This document shows, piece after piece, positions 20,834 to 29,864 of a stretch of 64,000 nucleotides of DNA. A model generated the notes under the pieces. That model did not search any database. It saw only the letters and a list, made by a program, of their open reading frames with translations, and was not told the DNA's origin. Origin of the DNA: Tamlana carrageenivorans (GTDB lineage: Bacteria > Bacteroidota > Bacteroidia > Flavobacteriales > Flavobacteriaceae); assembly GCF_002893765.1 (NCBI RefSeq), contig NZ_CP025938.1, positions 496,001 through 560,000 on the forward strand. The letters run 5' to 3'. Every line of letters begins with the position of its first letter. The stretch's first letter is position 1. Both the position numbers and the translations under genes were made by a program.

Positions 20834-22003
20834 TTAATTAATCGTTATTATATTTTTCTTAATAGTGTAATCAATGTTGTATGTGATTTTAAAATATTCT
20901 AAAATCTTTTCAATAGGCTCATCTCTAAAACTGGCATTAAATTTTTCATCGGTTAATTCAACATTATTATTGATTATAGTCACATTAAAATGCCGTTCCA
21001 TTTTTTTCAAAATATTACCAAATGTCATGTTTCGAAAAACCAATCCACCATGTATCCAAGAGGTATAAACATCTGTAATAACTGGTGTTGTTGAAATTTC
21101 TCCAGAATAACCACGTTGGTATACTCCCATAAAACCTGGACTTAAACGCTTACTATATTCCTGGTTGTTGGTTGTAAACAAATTAACAGCTCCTTCTACC
21201 AAAACCACGTTAACTTCATCATCTTCAGGATAACTTGAAAAATTAAACTCGGTACCCAAAACTTGTACATTTAAATCATCGGTATGCACTAAGAAAGGGT
21301 GCTTTTCATCTTTCGAGACACTAAAAAAAGCTTCACCCGTTAGGTAAACTTCACGCTTTTGATTCTTTATAAACTGAACGGGGTATTTTAACGATGTTCC
21401 AGCGTTAAGATAAACTTTTGTACCATCAGATAACTCAATCTCAAAACGTTTCCCATAGGGCACCTTTAAAGTATTATAGACCAGTTTTTCCGCTTGATCA
21501 TTAACTTTATTATATGCGATTTTATTTCCAGACTGATTCCCCACTACTTGGCCATTTTCATCTACTACTTGCGTGGAACCATCCTCTCTAATTATTTTCA
21601 CGGTGCCATTTTCCAACTGAAGCACCACGTTTTCATTTGGCACTACAAACGGGTCGTTATATGTAAAAAAATTATCTTTCAGAGCATATACAAAAGCCAA
21701 ACACACTATAAGAATAGCTGCATATCTTAAATAATGTTTTAGTTTAAAAGCTTTAGATGAATTATCCGTTTCAAATAAACGGGCTTCAATGTTTTTATAA
21801 GCCTTTTCGGTTTCTATATGCTTATAAATTGCAAACTTATCTTGAATATTTTGTCGATCTGTAATTTTATTGTAAAGTTCTAGATTAGATGCAACACTTA
21901 ACCATTGATCTAAAACCGCTTGTTCCTCAACCGAGATAGTTTTGCTTACAGACTTATAAATTAATTCTGCTATTTGAAATTCTGTTAGTTTATAATCTGC
22001 CAT
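20834..22003 (-). CDS. fecR-like: FecR-family anti-sigma factor
   Basis: A 389-residue inner-membrane regulator. The N-terminal cytoplasmic anti-sigma region is at about residues 1-80, a single membrane helix (LRYAAILIVCLAFVYAL) at about 88-105, then the periplasmic FecR domain (KVPYGKRFEIELSDGTKVYLNAGTSLKYP) and a C-terminal DUF4974-type STN-like domain (FRNMTFGNILKKMERHFNV). It should bind the sigma factor encoded just upstream and respond to the STN domain of the SusC protein just downstream. Confidence 0.93.
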   Translation of the reverse strand: MADYKLTEFQIAELIYKSVSKTISVEEQAVLDQWLSVASNLELYNKITDRQNIQDKFAIYKHIETEKAYKNIEARLFETDNSSKAFKLKHYLRYAAILIVCLAFVYALKDNFFTYNDPFVVPNENVVLQLENGTVKIIREDGSTQVVDENGQVVGNQSGNKIAYNKVNDQAEKLVYNTLKVPYGKRFEIELSDGTKVYLNAGTSLKYPVQFIKNQKREVYLTGEAFFSVSKDEKHPFLVHTDDLNVQVLGTEFNFSSYPEDDEVNVVLVEGAVNLFTTNNQEYSKRLSPGFMGVYQRGYSGEISTTPVITDVYTSWIHGGLVFRNMTFGNILKKMERHFNVTIINNNVELTDEKFNASFRDEPIEKILEYFKITYNIDYTIKKNIITIN

Positions 22004-22157
22004 TTTCCTATCAATGCTTTCTTAATCCTTATTATTAACATGATAATTTTGAAATCAAAAAATTATCAAAAAACCAATATAACACAGGATCTTTTATTAA
22101 TATGACGATAAAAAACAGGTTTAGGGTGGAAAAAAAATAAAAAAAATTTACATTTTT

Positions 22158-22781
22158 TTAACAAGTAGCCAATAATACTTGAAAAAACGGGTAGTCTTTT
22201 AATTGGGCTTTAAGTAAATCTACGGCTCTAGCGCGTTGCGATTTCACGGTATTAATGCTAATTTGAAGTTCTTCGGCTATGTCTTTATATTTTACACCAT
22301 CTATACAAGACATCTCAAAAACCTTTCTACATTTTTCTGGTAGACGCTCTAAGGCCTGAAATAAAATAGCATGGGTTTCCTCTTCAATAATAAATTGATT
22401 TTTTAACGGAATTGTATCGTGCTTTTTAACATCAAGCCGTATCATTTTTCTCTCCTTTTTATTAAAATCGATAGCCGCATTTTTAACCATAGTATATAGG
22501 TACGATTTTAAATTTTTTATGGTATCAATCTTTTGTCGTTTTTGCCAAAGTTTTAATAAAACTTGAGTTACAATGTCTTCAGCAGCATAAGTATTCTTCA
22601 CATAATTTAAAGCAAATGCATATAAACGCTTATAATAGGCTTCAAAAATAACTTTAAAAGCAGCTTTATCCCCTGCTTTTAAAAGAGGAATGAAGGCTTC
22701 TAAATTATTATTATCGATTTGTTCCAATTTGGAGTTCAGCAAGTTATTATTCACGCTAATGTAAAAAATAATTTTAACCAC
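22158..22781 (-). CDS. ECF RNA polymerase sigma factor
   Basis: About 207 residues. Sigma region 2 is seen as FEAYYKRLYAFALNYVKNTYAAEDIVTQVLLKLWQ-like sequence (F..YY..LY..A) and region 4 as LPEKCRKVFEMSCIDGVKYKDIAEELQ with SINTVKSQRARA. No ATG is available near the front; GTG at 22781 or GTG at 22754 could start it. It is the first gene of the sigma/FecR/SusC signalling set and should turn on the xyloglucan locus when ligand loads SusC. Confidence 0.92.
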   Translation of the reverse strand: MVKIIFYISVNNNLLNSKLEQIDNNNLEAFIPLLKAGDKAAFKVIFEAYYKRLYAFALNYVKNTYAAEDIVTQVLLKLWQKRQKIDTIKNLKSYLYTMVKNAAIDFNKKERKMIRLDVKKHDTIPLKNQFIIEEETHAILFQALERLPEKCRKVFEMSCIDGVKYKDIAEELQISINTVKSQRARAVDLLKAQLKDYPFFQVLLATC

Positions 22782-22997
22782 ACCTATAATTGTAATCGAT
22801 TATCTACATGTTATAATTTAACTCAATCATCTTGAGAACCTTTTAGATTATAAAATGTATAGACTTAAAACAATCTGATTTAGATCGAGAATCAGTGAAT
22901 TTAGAACACATCGAAAAACAAAAAATATTAAACTAATTTTAACAATTCCATGATTAATGATGTATCTTTAATTTCGGCTTTTTAAATCGCAATCATT

Positions 22998-23716
22998 ATG
23001 AATATATTTTTACCCTTCTATGCCTTGGTGCTTTTTCGCTTATAAGTAATGCTCAGGCCAGTCGTCCTGTTAAGGCAAATGAAATTGCATTTGTTGCAAC
23101 CGACCTCATTAATGGCACGTTCCAGTTTAAATATGAACGCTTAATAGGCGATCATTTTTCGGTTAATTTAGGACTTGGATATAAAGGCACACAGGGCCTT
23201 GTTAATCTTTCAGGCTTAGACACAGAAAAAATTAAAACAAGTGATATCACCTATTCTGGGATTAAAATTATACCAGAAGGGAGATACTACCTTAATAACA
23301 TAAGGCAAACTGGTATGATTGGATTTTATTTTGGAGCCTATGTTAAATATTCTGGATTTGATTCTGATTTGGACGGCACTTATATTAACGATGCTGGCAC
23401 ATCATACAAGGTAGAATTTGATGCCAAAATAAGCGTGACTTCTGTAGGTCTCATGGTGGGCTACAAACTACCTATTTACAAAAGATTTGCCATAGACTTC
23501 CTTATTGCAGGCCCTGGTGCTGGGTTTTACAACTTTTCTATAGAAAACAAAAAAGATCTTCCTGATGAATTTTACGATGATTTTAATGAAGCCTTAGAAA
23601 AGTATAGTATTTTCGATTTATTAGATGGCGACTTCAGGTTTAGTGATGTAAAACGAAAATCTGACCTCAGGCTGCCTTCATTTCGATATAGCATATCTTT
23701 AACCTACACTTTCTAA
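22998..23716 (+). pseudogene. Outer-membrane barrel gene, frameshifted after the start codon
   Basis: Reading from ATG at 22998 stops after 15 codons. The -1 neighbouring frame is open from before the ATG to 23716 and encodes a signal-like stretch (YIFTLLCLGAFSLISNAQA) followed by a barrel (KYERLIGDHFSVNLGLGYKG, GMIGFYFGAYVKYSG, SISLTYTF). Adding one A after ATGAA would give MKYIFTLL and one continuous 239-residue protein. It resembles DUF3575-type outer-membrane proteins. So either the gene is broken by a 1-nt deletion in a short A run, or the sequence has an error there. The ATG at 23315 is internal. Confidence 0.75.
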
Positions 23717-23786
23717 TACAGCAAACCCTCAAACCATTACTTTCATTTTTTCTTCCAAAAAAAACCAACGTATTAAGCACTAAATT

Positions 23787-24524
23787 ATGAGAAAAACTTT
23801 TTTATTGGGCTTTATTTTTTTTGTACTAACAACATCGGTACAAGCCCAAGCAGCTTTATTTGCTCTATTATTTGGAGACAAAGTAGCCACCGAAAACTTT
23901 AATGTAAGTCTAGAGGTTGGCGGAACCTTTATGAGCTATTCGAACCTAGAAGATCATGGTCGGTCTAAAATGGGCATAAATTTTGGTATTGGAGGCAATA
24001 TTAAATTAAACGAAAACTGGTTTGTTTGTCCGAATATCTACTTCCTCGCTAAGCGTAATTTATTTCTAAATCATTATTCTTTAAATTCTGGTAACCCAGA
24101 ACTGGATCTTATTTTTTCAGATGTCCCTACAAGAATCACCCTTAATTACATCGATGTTCCTGTATTTTTATCCTACCAAACTAACAATAAAAGATACCGT
24201 TTCAGTGTAGCGCCTCAGGTATCATTTCTTCAAAAATCACGAGCTGAATTTCAGCATGCTGAAGGCGATTTTACACAAAATTTCGATGGCTATACGCGCG
24301 ATGTAGACTATGGCATGATGGCAGATATCGGATACATTTTAGGAAAAGCGCACCAAGGGAAAGGCCTTCACATTCACCTGAGATATTACTATGGATTTAC
24401 CGATATTTTAAAAGACCAAATTAGTACGGCGCATAATCGTTCTAATTATATATCTTTACACCTTAGCCTGCCCTTTATTACCGATGAATTGGCAGAAAAA
24501 AACCTTGAATCTTATTCTAAATAA
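23787..24524 (+). CDS. Outer-membrane beta-barrel protein
   Basis: A 245-residue protein with a clear signal peptide (LTTSVQAQ). Alternating strands and Gly/aromatic patterns (FNVSLEVGGTFMSYS, MGINFGIGGNIKLNENW, YIDVPVFLSYQ, HIHLRYYYGFTDIL) match the PorT/outer-membrane beta-barrel 2 class. Function unknown. It follows the broken barrel gene and precedes a lipoprotein, spacing 21 bp, so the latter two may be cotranscribed. Confidence 0.75.
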   Translation: MRKTFLLGFIFFVLTTSVQAQAALFALLFGDKVATENFNVSLEVGGTFMSYSNLEDHGRSKMGINFGIGGNIKLNENWFVCPNIYFLAKRNLFLNHYSLNSGNPELDLIFSDVPTRITLNYIDVPVFLSYQTNNKRYRFSVAPQVSFLQKSRAEFQHAEGDFTQNFDGYTRDVDYGMMADIGYILGKAHQGKGLHIHLRYYYGFTDILKDQISTAHNRSNYISLHLSLPFITDELAEKNLESYSK

Positions 24525-24545
24525 TTTAAAACAACCTATTCCCTA

Positions 24546-25226
24546 ATGAAAAAAATCAATACGCTTACTTTTATCCTTGCTGCTTTATTTTTAGTACAAG
24601 CTTGTAAACCAGCCAAAGTCGTAAATTCGTGGAAAGCTGATGGTTCTATCGTGGATCTTTTTAAAACTAAAAATGTACTGGTTATTTCCAGAACAGCAAA
24701 CAATCAAGGACGTATCGCTTTTGAAATGGAAATCGCTAATGCGCTTAGAACAGAAGGTATTAAAGCCACCGAAAGTTATACAAAAGCCCCAAAAATACAC
24801 ACAGAATTAGAAATGAGTAAAGAGCGTATTGCGTTTATTAAAAGCTTAATGGATAGCGAAGGCTATAATGCTGTAGTATTAACGGTTATAAAGGACAAAA
24901 AACAAACAGTTACCAAATCTTCAAACGGTATTTATATGGGAATGGGCTATGGCGGATATCCTGGATACTACGGAGGTTTCTACGACTATTACATGCAACC
25001 TTACGCCTACGGGTCGTATTACGGCTCATTTGGCGGATATATTCCAACCTCTACATCAACCTCAGTAAGCACCGATTATATTTTAGAAACAGTAGCCTAT
25101 AATTTAGATGAGCCAGCCGATAAACAACTGGTAGCCGTGGTTACTACAAGCTTAGGAGATCCTAATGATGCGCACAAAGCTGCTGAAAAATTAATTCCAA
25201 AAATCATGGAGAGTTTAAAAAAATAG
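24546..25226 (+). CDS. Lipoprotein with Gly/Tyr-rich centre
   Basis: A 226-residue lipoprotein (LVQACKPAKVV lipobox). N-terminal part VVNSWKADG with an alpha/beta fold reminiscent of DUF4136-like lipoproteins; the middle (about residues 135-165) is rich in Gly and Tyr (MGYGGYPGYYGGFYDYY). The C-terminus returns to a folded segment with DPNDAHKAAEKLIPKIM. I do not recognise a function. Confidence 0.65.
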   Translation: MKKINTLTFILAALFLVQACKPAKVVNSWKADGSIVDLFKTKNVLVISRTANNQGRIAFEMEIANALRTEGIKATESYTKAPKIHTELEMSKERIAFIKSLMDSEGYNAVVLTVIKDKKQTVTKSSNGIYMGMGYGGYPGYYGGFYDYYMQPYAYGSYYGSFGGYIPTSTSTSVSTDYILETVAYNLDEPADKQLVAVVTTSLGDPNDAHKAAEKLIPKIMESLKK

Positions 25227-25256
25227 CTTCAACCAGATCTTGAACTAATAAAATCT

Positions 25257-25289
25257 AGTCCTTTGAATTTGTTTTCACAGGACTTTTTT
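25257..25289 (+). terminator. Intrinsic terminator
   Basis: Stem AGTCCT/AGGACT with a 16-nt loop followed by TTTTTTAT, 30 bp after the lipoprotein stop codon. Confidence 0.65.
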
Positions 25290-25430
25290 ATGTTTTTTAT
25301 TAGCCCTTATTTACCTTTCACAATTTGTACTCAAACATTTACATATCAAACCATTTTTTTTTAACTAAGCTTCCTTTAAATACTTATTTTCTGTACCTTC
25401 ATCCTAATTAATTAACCTAATATATATATT

Positions 25431-26477
25431 ATGAATACAAACAAAGCCCTTCAAATATTATTATTTACTTTTATCTTTGGGCTAATTTCGAGCTGTAATT
25501 CTAAAAAAGATTCTGAAATCGTTATTGCTCCAGAGCCCGAAACTGGAATTGCCGACCCCTTGTCTTCGTGGCATGACAATGCTACAAAAAAAGCCATTAC
25601 ATCCTATGTCACAGAGGTCTCTACCAGTGGAAATCCGAATTTTATTCCAATCTCCGATCGCATCGCTACTTTCGATAACGACGGCACCCTTTGGAGCGAG
25701 CAACCTGTTTATTTCCAACTTTTTTTCGCTATGTATCGCATCAAAGCCTTAGCACCAGAACACCCCGAATGGAAAAACAAGCAACCTTTTAAAGCTGTTT
25801 TAGAAAACGATATGAAAGCTTTAATGGCTTCTGGTGAAAAAGGCCTTTTAGAACTGGTTATGGCTTCACATTCTGGAATGACGGCCGAAGAATTTGAAGA
25901 CCTTGTAAAAGATTGGCTGGCACATGAAACGCATCCACGATTTAATAAACCGTATAACGAAGTCATTTTTAAGCCCATGCTTGAACTCCTAGATTATTTA
26001 AGAGCGAATAACTTCAAAACCTATATTGTTTCTGGTGGTGGTGTTGAATTTATGCGACCTTGGACAGAAGAAACCTATGGTATTCCAAAAGATCAAATTA
26101 TTGGAAGCAGTGTTAAAACCGAATTTACGTTTGAAAACGGTAAAGCACAAATAAAGAGATTACCTCAAATCGATTTTATAGATGATAAAGCAGGAAAGCC
26201 AGTTGGTATTAATAAATTCATTGGTAAAAAACCTGTTTTTGCTGCAGGTAATTCCGATGGTGATTTACAAATGCTGCAATACTCGGCTTCTAGTAATTAT
26301 AAATCTTTTCAACTATATGTGCATCATACCGACGCCGACAGAGAATGGGCTTACGATAGAGAATCGCATATAGGTACTTTTGATAAAGGTTTAGATTATG
26401 CCCAAGAAAATGGGTGGACTATTATCGATATGAAAAACGATTGGAAGGTGATTTACCCTTTTGAGACAAACAACTAA
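25431..26477 (+). CDS. HAD-superfamily phosphatase lipoprotein
   Basis: A 348-residue periplasmic or surface lipoprotein (LISSCNSKK). HAD motif I is FDNDGTLW near residue 82, motif II VSGGGVEF near 200, and motif III/IV GNSDGDLQML near 280, with a helical cap between. This matches phosphoserine-phosphatase-like HAD enzymes that are exported. Substrate unknown. The stop codon lies just before the MoxR gene start, so it may be transcribed with the Bat operon. Confidence 0.8.
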   Translation: MNTNKALQILLFTFIFGLISSCNSKKDSEIVIAPEPETGIADPLSSWHDNATKKAITSYVTEVSTSGNPNFIPISDRIATFDNDGTLWSEQPVYFQLFFAMYRIKALAPEHPEWKNKQPFKAVLENDMKALMASGEKGLLELVMASHSGMTAEEFEDLVKDWLAHETHPRFNKPYNEVIFKPMLELLDYLRANNFKTYIVSGGGVEFMRPWTEETYGIPKDQIIGSSVKTEFTFENGKAQIKRLPQIDFIDDKAGKPVGINKFIGKKPVFAAGNSDGDLQMLQYSASSNYKSFQLYVHHTDADREWAYDRESHIGTFDKGLDYAQENGWTIIDMKNDWKVIYPFETNN

Positions 26478-26487
26478 AAATATACTT

Positions 26488-27456
26488 ATGACGCCATTTG
26501 AATCTGTTTCTACTTTAAAAGAACAAATGTCCAAATCGATCATCGGACAAGCAAAGTTAATTGACACCATCATATTAGTTTTACTTGCCGATGGTAATAT
26601 GCTGTTAGAAGGATTACCTGGTTTAGCAAAAACAAGAGCGATAAACGCGCTATCCAAAAACTTAGATTGCGGTTTAAGCCGTATACAATTCACACCCGAT
26701 TTATTACCATCGGACATTACAGGAACTGAAATTTATCTTCCTAATGAAACTGAAAAATTCATGTTTCAACAAGGCCCTATTTTCAGTAATTTAATTTTGG
26801 CTGATGAAATTAATAGAGCGCCAGCGAAAGTACAATCGGCATTATTAGAAGCTATGGAAGAACGCCAAGTCACCGTTTCTGGGAAAACCTATAAAATGGA
26901 AGACCTATTTATGGTTATGGCGACGCAAAACCCTATCGAACAGGAAGGGACTTACCCCCTACCTGAAGCTCAAATGGATCGTTTTTTAGTACATACAATT
27001 ATTGATTATCCAGATGATGATGCCGAACTAGAAATCATGCGCCTCAATAAAAGAGAAGCGGCTCCCGAAACCACTAAAGAAGTTTTAAAAACCATTCCGC
27101 AACAGGCCATTTTTAATGCTCGAAAAGAAATATCAAAAATTAAGGTTTCTGAAGACATGGAAAAATATATGGTGAGCTTGATTTCTGCCAGCCGATACCC
27201 TGATAAATATGATGCCGAATTGGATAAACTTATTGATTTCGGCGCAAGCCCAAGAGGCACCATTGCTTTAGATCGCTGTAGCCGGGTTCATGCTTGGATG
27301 GAAAATCGTGATTTTGTGACACCTGAAGATATTCATAGTGTCATTAAAGATGTATTACGCCACCGTATCGCCATTAGCTACAAAGGAAGAGCTGAAGGTG
27401 TTTCTACCGATCAAATTATCGATAAACTAATAGAAGTTGTGGCTGTTGTAGCTTAA
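26488..27456 (+). CDS. MoxR-family AAA+ ATPase
   Basis: 322 residues from ATG at 26488; a TTG 27 bp upstream overlaps the previous gene and is less likely. Walker A is GLPGLAKT, Walker B LADEINRAP, sensor 1 MATQNPIEQEGTYPLPEAQ, and the lid domain has GASPRGTIALDR. MoxR ATPases act as chaperones with VWA proteins. It opens the Bat operon, 13 bp before a DUF58 gene. Confidence 0.94.
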   Translation: MTPFESVSTLKEQMSKSIIGQAKLIDTIILVLLADGNMLLEGLPGLAKTRAINALSKNLDCGLSRIQFTPDLLPSDITGTEIYLPNETEKFMFQQGPIFSNLILADEINRAPAKVQSALLEAMEERQVTVSGKTYKMEDLFMVMATQNPIEQEGTYPLPEAQMDRFLVHTIIDYPDDDAELEIMRLNKREAAPETTKEVLKTIPQQAIFNARKEISKIKVSEDMEKYMVSLISASRYPDKYDAELDKLIDFGASPRGTIALDRCSRVHAWMENRDFVTPEDIHSVIKDVLRHRIAISYKGRAEGVSTDQIIDKLIEVVAVVA

Positions 27457-27468
27457 AAATCATCTTTT

Positions 27469-28419
27469 ATGAAATCGTCCAAGGCTGATAAAAATCCGAA
27501 TGTATTTCTTACCCTCGAACACCTATTAAAGTTCGAACTTATAAGTTCTATCATTAATCTAGGTTCAGGAAAGCAAAAATCAAACAGTGTTTTATCAGGA
27601 CGTTATGCCTCAAGATTACGTGGCCGCGGATTGGATTTCGAAGAATCGAGACCTTATGTTTTAGGCGATGATATAAGAAATATAGACTGGAATGTTACCG
27701 CAAAAACAGGGAAAACACACACCAAAGTATTCACCGAAGAAAAAGAGAAACCTGCTTTCATCTATGTAGACCAATCGGCTAGTATGGGTTTTGGATCTAC
27801 CAAAAAGACCAAATCTGTTGTTGCTGGCGAACTGGCTTCTATTTTAGCTCATAAAATAAAAAAAGGGGGCGATCGTGTTGGCGGTATGGTCAATTCAGGA
27901 AAAACATACGATGTCGTTACCCCGAAAAGAGATCCGAGAAACATCATTTATTTTTTACAAAAAATAGTTGACGCCAATCATAAGATATACCAACCTGAAC
28001 CTTTTGAATTTGAAAGTACCCTAACCGAAATCATTTCAAAAATAAATAACATTGTAACCCACGATTATGTGGTTTATATCATTAGCGATTTCCGAAGGTA
28101 CAGTGCTTCAGTGGTGCAATACCTAAGTCAGCTAGCGCTTCATAACGATATAGTACTCATAAAGGTATATGATGAACTTGAAGAGCATATTCCTGAAGAA
28201 AAGCTGACCATTACCAATACCAAATATCAAATTAACCTTAACGGAAAAAACAAAAAATTAAATAATACGCTTAGTAAGTCCTTTGAAGACGATTATAAAG
28301 CCTTCAAATCAGAACTCGAAAAATATCAAATTAATATTTTCAAAGTAAACACCCATGAACCTGTAGAAGACCAACTCATTGAGGTTTTTAGTAATTATAA
28401 AACGAATGCAGCAAGATAA
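27469..28419 (+). CDS. DUF58 domain protein (VWA-like)
   Basis: A 316-residue DUF58 protein. The signature RPYVLGDDIRNIDWNVTAKTG and a VWA-like MIDAS motif DQSASMGF are visible; there is no membrane segment. DUF58 proteins are almost always coded next to MoxR ATPases, as here. Likely a cytoplasmic partner of MoxR in the Bat system. Confidence 0.92.
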   Translation: MKSSKADKNPNVFLTLEHLLKFELISSIINLGSGKQKSNSVLSGRYASRLRGRGLDFEESRPYVLGDDIRNIDWNVTAKTGKTHTKVFTEEKEKPAFIYVDQSASMGFGSTKKTKSVVAGELASILAHKIKKGGDRVGGMVNSGKTYDVVTPKRDPRNIIYFLQKIVDANHKIYQPEPFEFESTLTEIISKINNIVTHDYVVYIISDFRRYSASVVQYLSQLALHNDIVLIKVYDELEEHIPEEKLTITNTKYQINLNGKNKKLNNTLSKSFEDDYKAFKSELEKYQINIFKVNTHEPVEDQLIEVFSNYKTNAAR

Positions 28420-28879
28420 TAACATCACTTTAAGTCCGGTTATAGAAGCACCACCAATTCCATTCACTATGGAAACTTTGGGTTGGAAAATTGTGTTTTT
28501 CGTACTAGCGCTGTGTTTACTTTATGTGGTTTACAAATTCTATTTAAAATACAAACACAACGCCTACCGAAGAGCAGCCGTTTCTCAAATAGAAGCCTTA
28601 AAATCTCAAAACACCATAGGAAACGATACGTTAATTCCTCAAATTATGTTTGTCATCAAACAAACAGCCTTACAAACATATGATAGAAAAGAGGTCGCTG
28701 CTTTACACGGCGAATCTTGGCTTAACTTTTTAGATGAAAAACTTAAAAAACCTTTTTACACCAATCATAGCAAAGTCATCACTGATGCGATATATAAAAA
28801 TGAATTAAAAAATGCCGATTCGTTTAATTTCAATGAATTTGCTGAAACCAGTATAACTTGGATTAAAAAACATGCCTGA
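28406..28879 (+). CDS. DUF4381-type membrane protein
   Basis: 157 residues from ATG at 28406, overlapping the DUF58 stop by 14 bp. One membrane helix (IVFFVLALCLLYVVYKFYL) near residues 22-42 is followed by a cytoplasmic helical region with RRAAVSQIEAL and ALHGESWLNFLDEK, matching the small DUF4381 proteins of Bat operons. Exact role unknown. Confidence 0.8.
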   Translation: MQQDNNITLSPVIEAPPIPFTMETLGWKIVFFVLALCLLYVVYKFYLKYKHNAYRRAAVSQIEALKSQNTIGNDTLIPQIMFVIKQTALQTYDRKEVAALHGESWLNFLDEKLKKPFYTNHSKVITDAIYKNELKNADSFNFNEFAETSITWIKKHA

Positions 28880-29864
28880 TAATTTTCATTTTGCATACCC
28901 ATACATGGCTGTATTAGCCATATTACCTTTTTTGGTGTATTGGCTTTTGCCTAGCATTAAAAACAGGAGCACGGCTTTAATCTACCCCTATTTTAAACCA
29001 AGTGCTAAAGTTTCAAAACAAAAACCCAAACGCGCTTCTTATGTAAAAAAACGCTCTTGGGTAGCTTCTTTTTTAATGTATATAATATGGCTCCTGTTAA
29101 TCGTAGCCATGGCTTCGCCCGAGCTCGTAGGAAAACCAGAAAAGAAAATTAAGACCTCGCGTAATTTTTTAATTCTAGCCGATTTATCCTTCAGTATGGC
29201 AAACACCGACTGGTTTATAGACCAAAAAAGAGTCACCCGCTGGGCAGCTGTTAAAAACATCATGCAGGATTTTATTGTAAAGCGAGAAAGTGACAAAATG
29301 GGCTTAATCTTTTTTGCTAGCAACGCCTATATTCAAGCACCATTTACAACCGATTTAGAAACAGTAAAAACCATGCTAGACGAAGCCGATGTAGGTATGG
29401 CCGGACAAATGACTAACATCGGTAAAGCTATTGTAAAAGGCATGGATATGTTCGAGCGTGATACCATTCCAAACAAAGTGATACTACTTTTAACTGATGG
29501 CGTAGATAGTGGCATGGACATTCTTCCTCTTGATGCCGCCAATATGGCCAAAAAGGATTCTACCATTATTTATACTATTGGAATTGGTGACCCAGGAAGT
29601 AGTTCTTCCGACCTCGATGAGCGCACCCTAACCGAAATATCAGAATTAACACAAGGCAAATACTTTAGAGCCAAGGACGCTGAGGAACTCGAAAAAATTT
29701 ATGCCGAATTGGAAAAATTAGAACCTGTGGAATATGAAGAAGAAAGTTTTACCCCTAAAACACTTCTCTATTACTACCCTTTAGGTATCGCTTTAATTTT
29801 AGGCTTTGCTTTAGTTTTTATTAATAATTTGATTGTAATTTTTAAACGCCTTACCGCTTCTTAA
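28872..29864 (+). CDS. batA: BatA, membrane VWA protein
   Basis: 330 residues with an N-terminal membrane pair, a VWA domain with MIDAS motif LADLSFSMAN and LLTDGVDSG, and a C-terminal membrane helix (LYYYPLGIALILGFALVFI). This is BatA of the Bacteroides aerotolerance operon. It overlaps the previous gene by 8 bp and the next by 1 bp. Confidence 0.9.
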   Translation: MPDNFHFAYPYMAVLAILPFLVYWLLPSIKNRSTALIYPYFKPSAKVSKQKPKRASYVKKRSWVASFLMYIIWLLLIVAMASPELVGKPEKKIKTSRNFLILADLSFSMANTDWFIDQKRVTRWAAVKNIMQDFIVKRESDKMGLIFFASNAYIQAPFTTDLETVKTMLDEADVGMAGQMTNIGKAIVKGMDMFERDTIPNKVILLLTDGVDSGMDILPLDAANMAKKDSTIIYTIGIGDPGSSSSDLDERTLTEISELTQGKYFRAKDAEELEKIYAELEKLEPVEYEEESFTPKTLLYYYPLGIALILGFALVFINNLIVIFKRLTAS

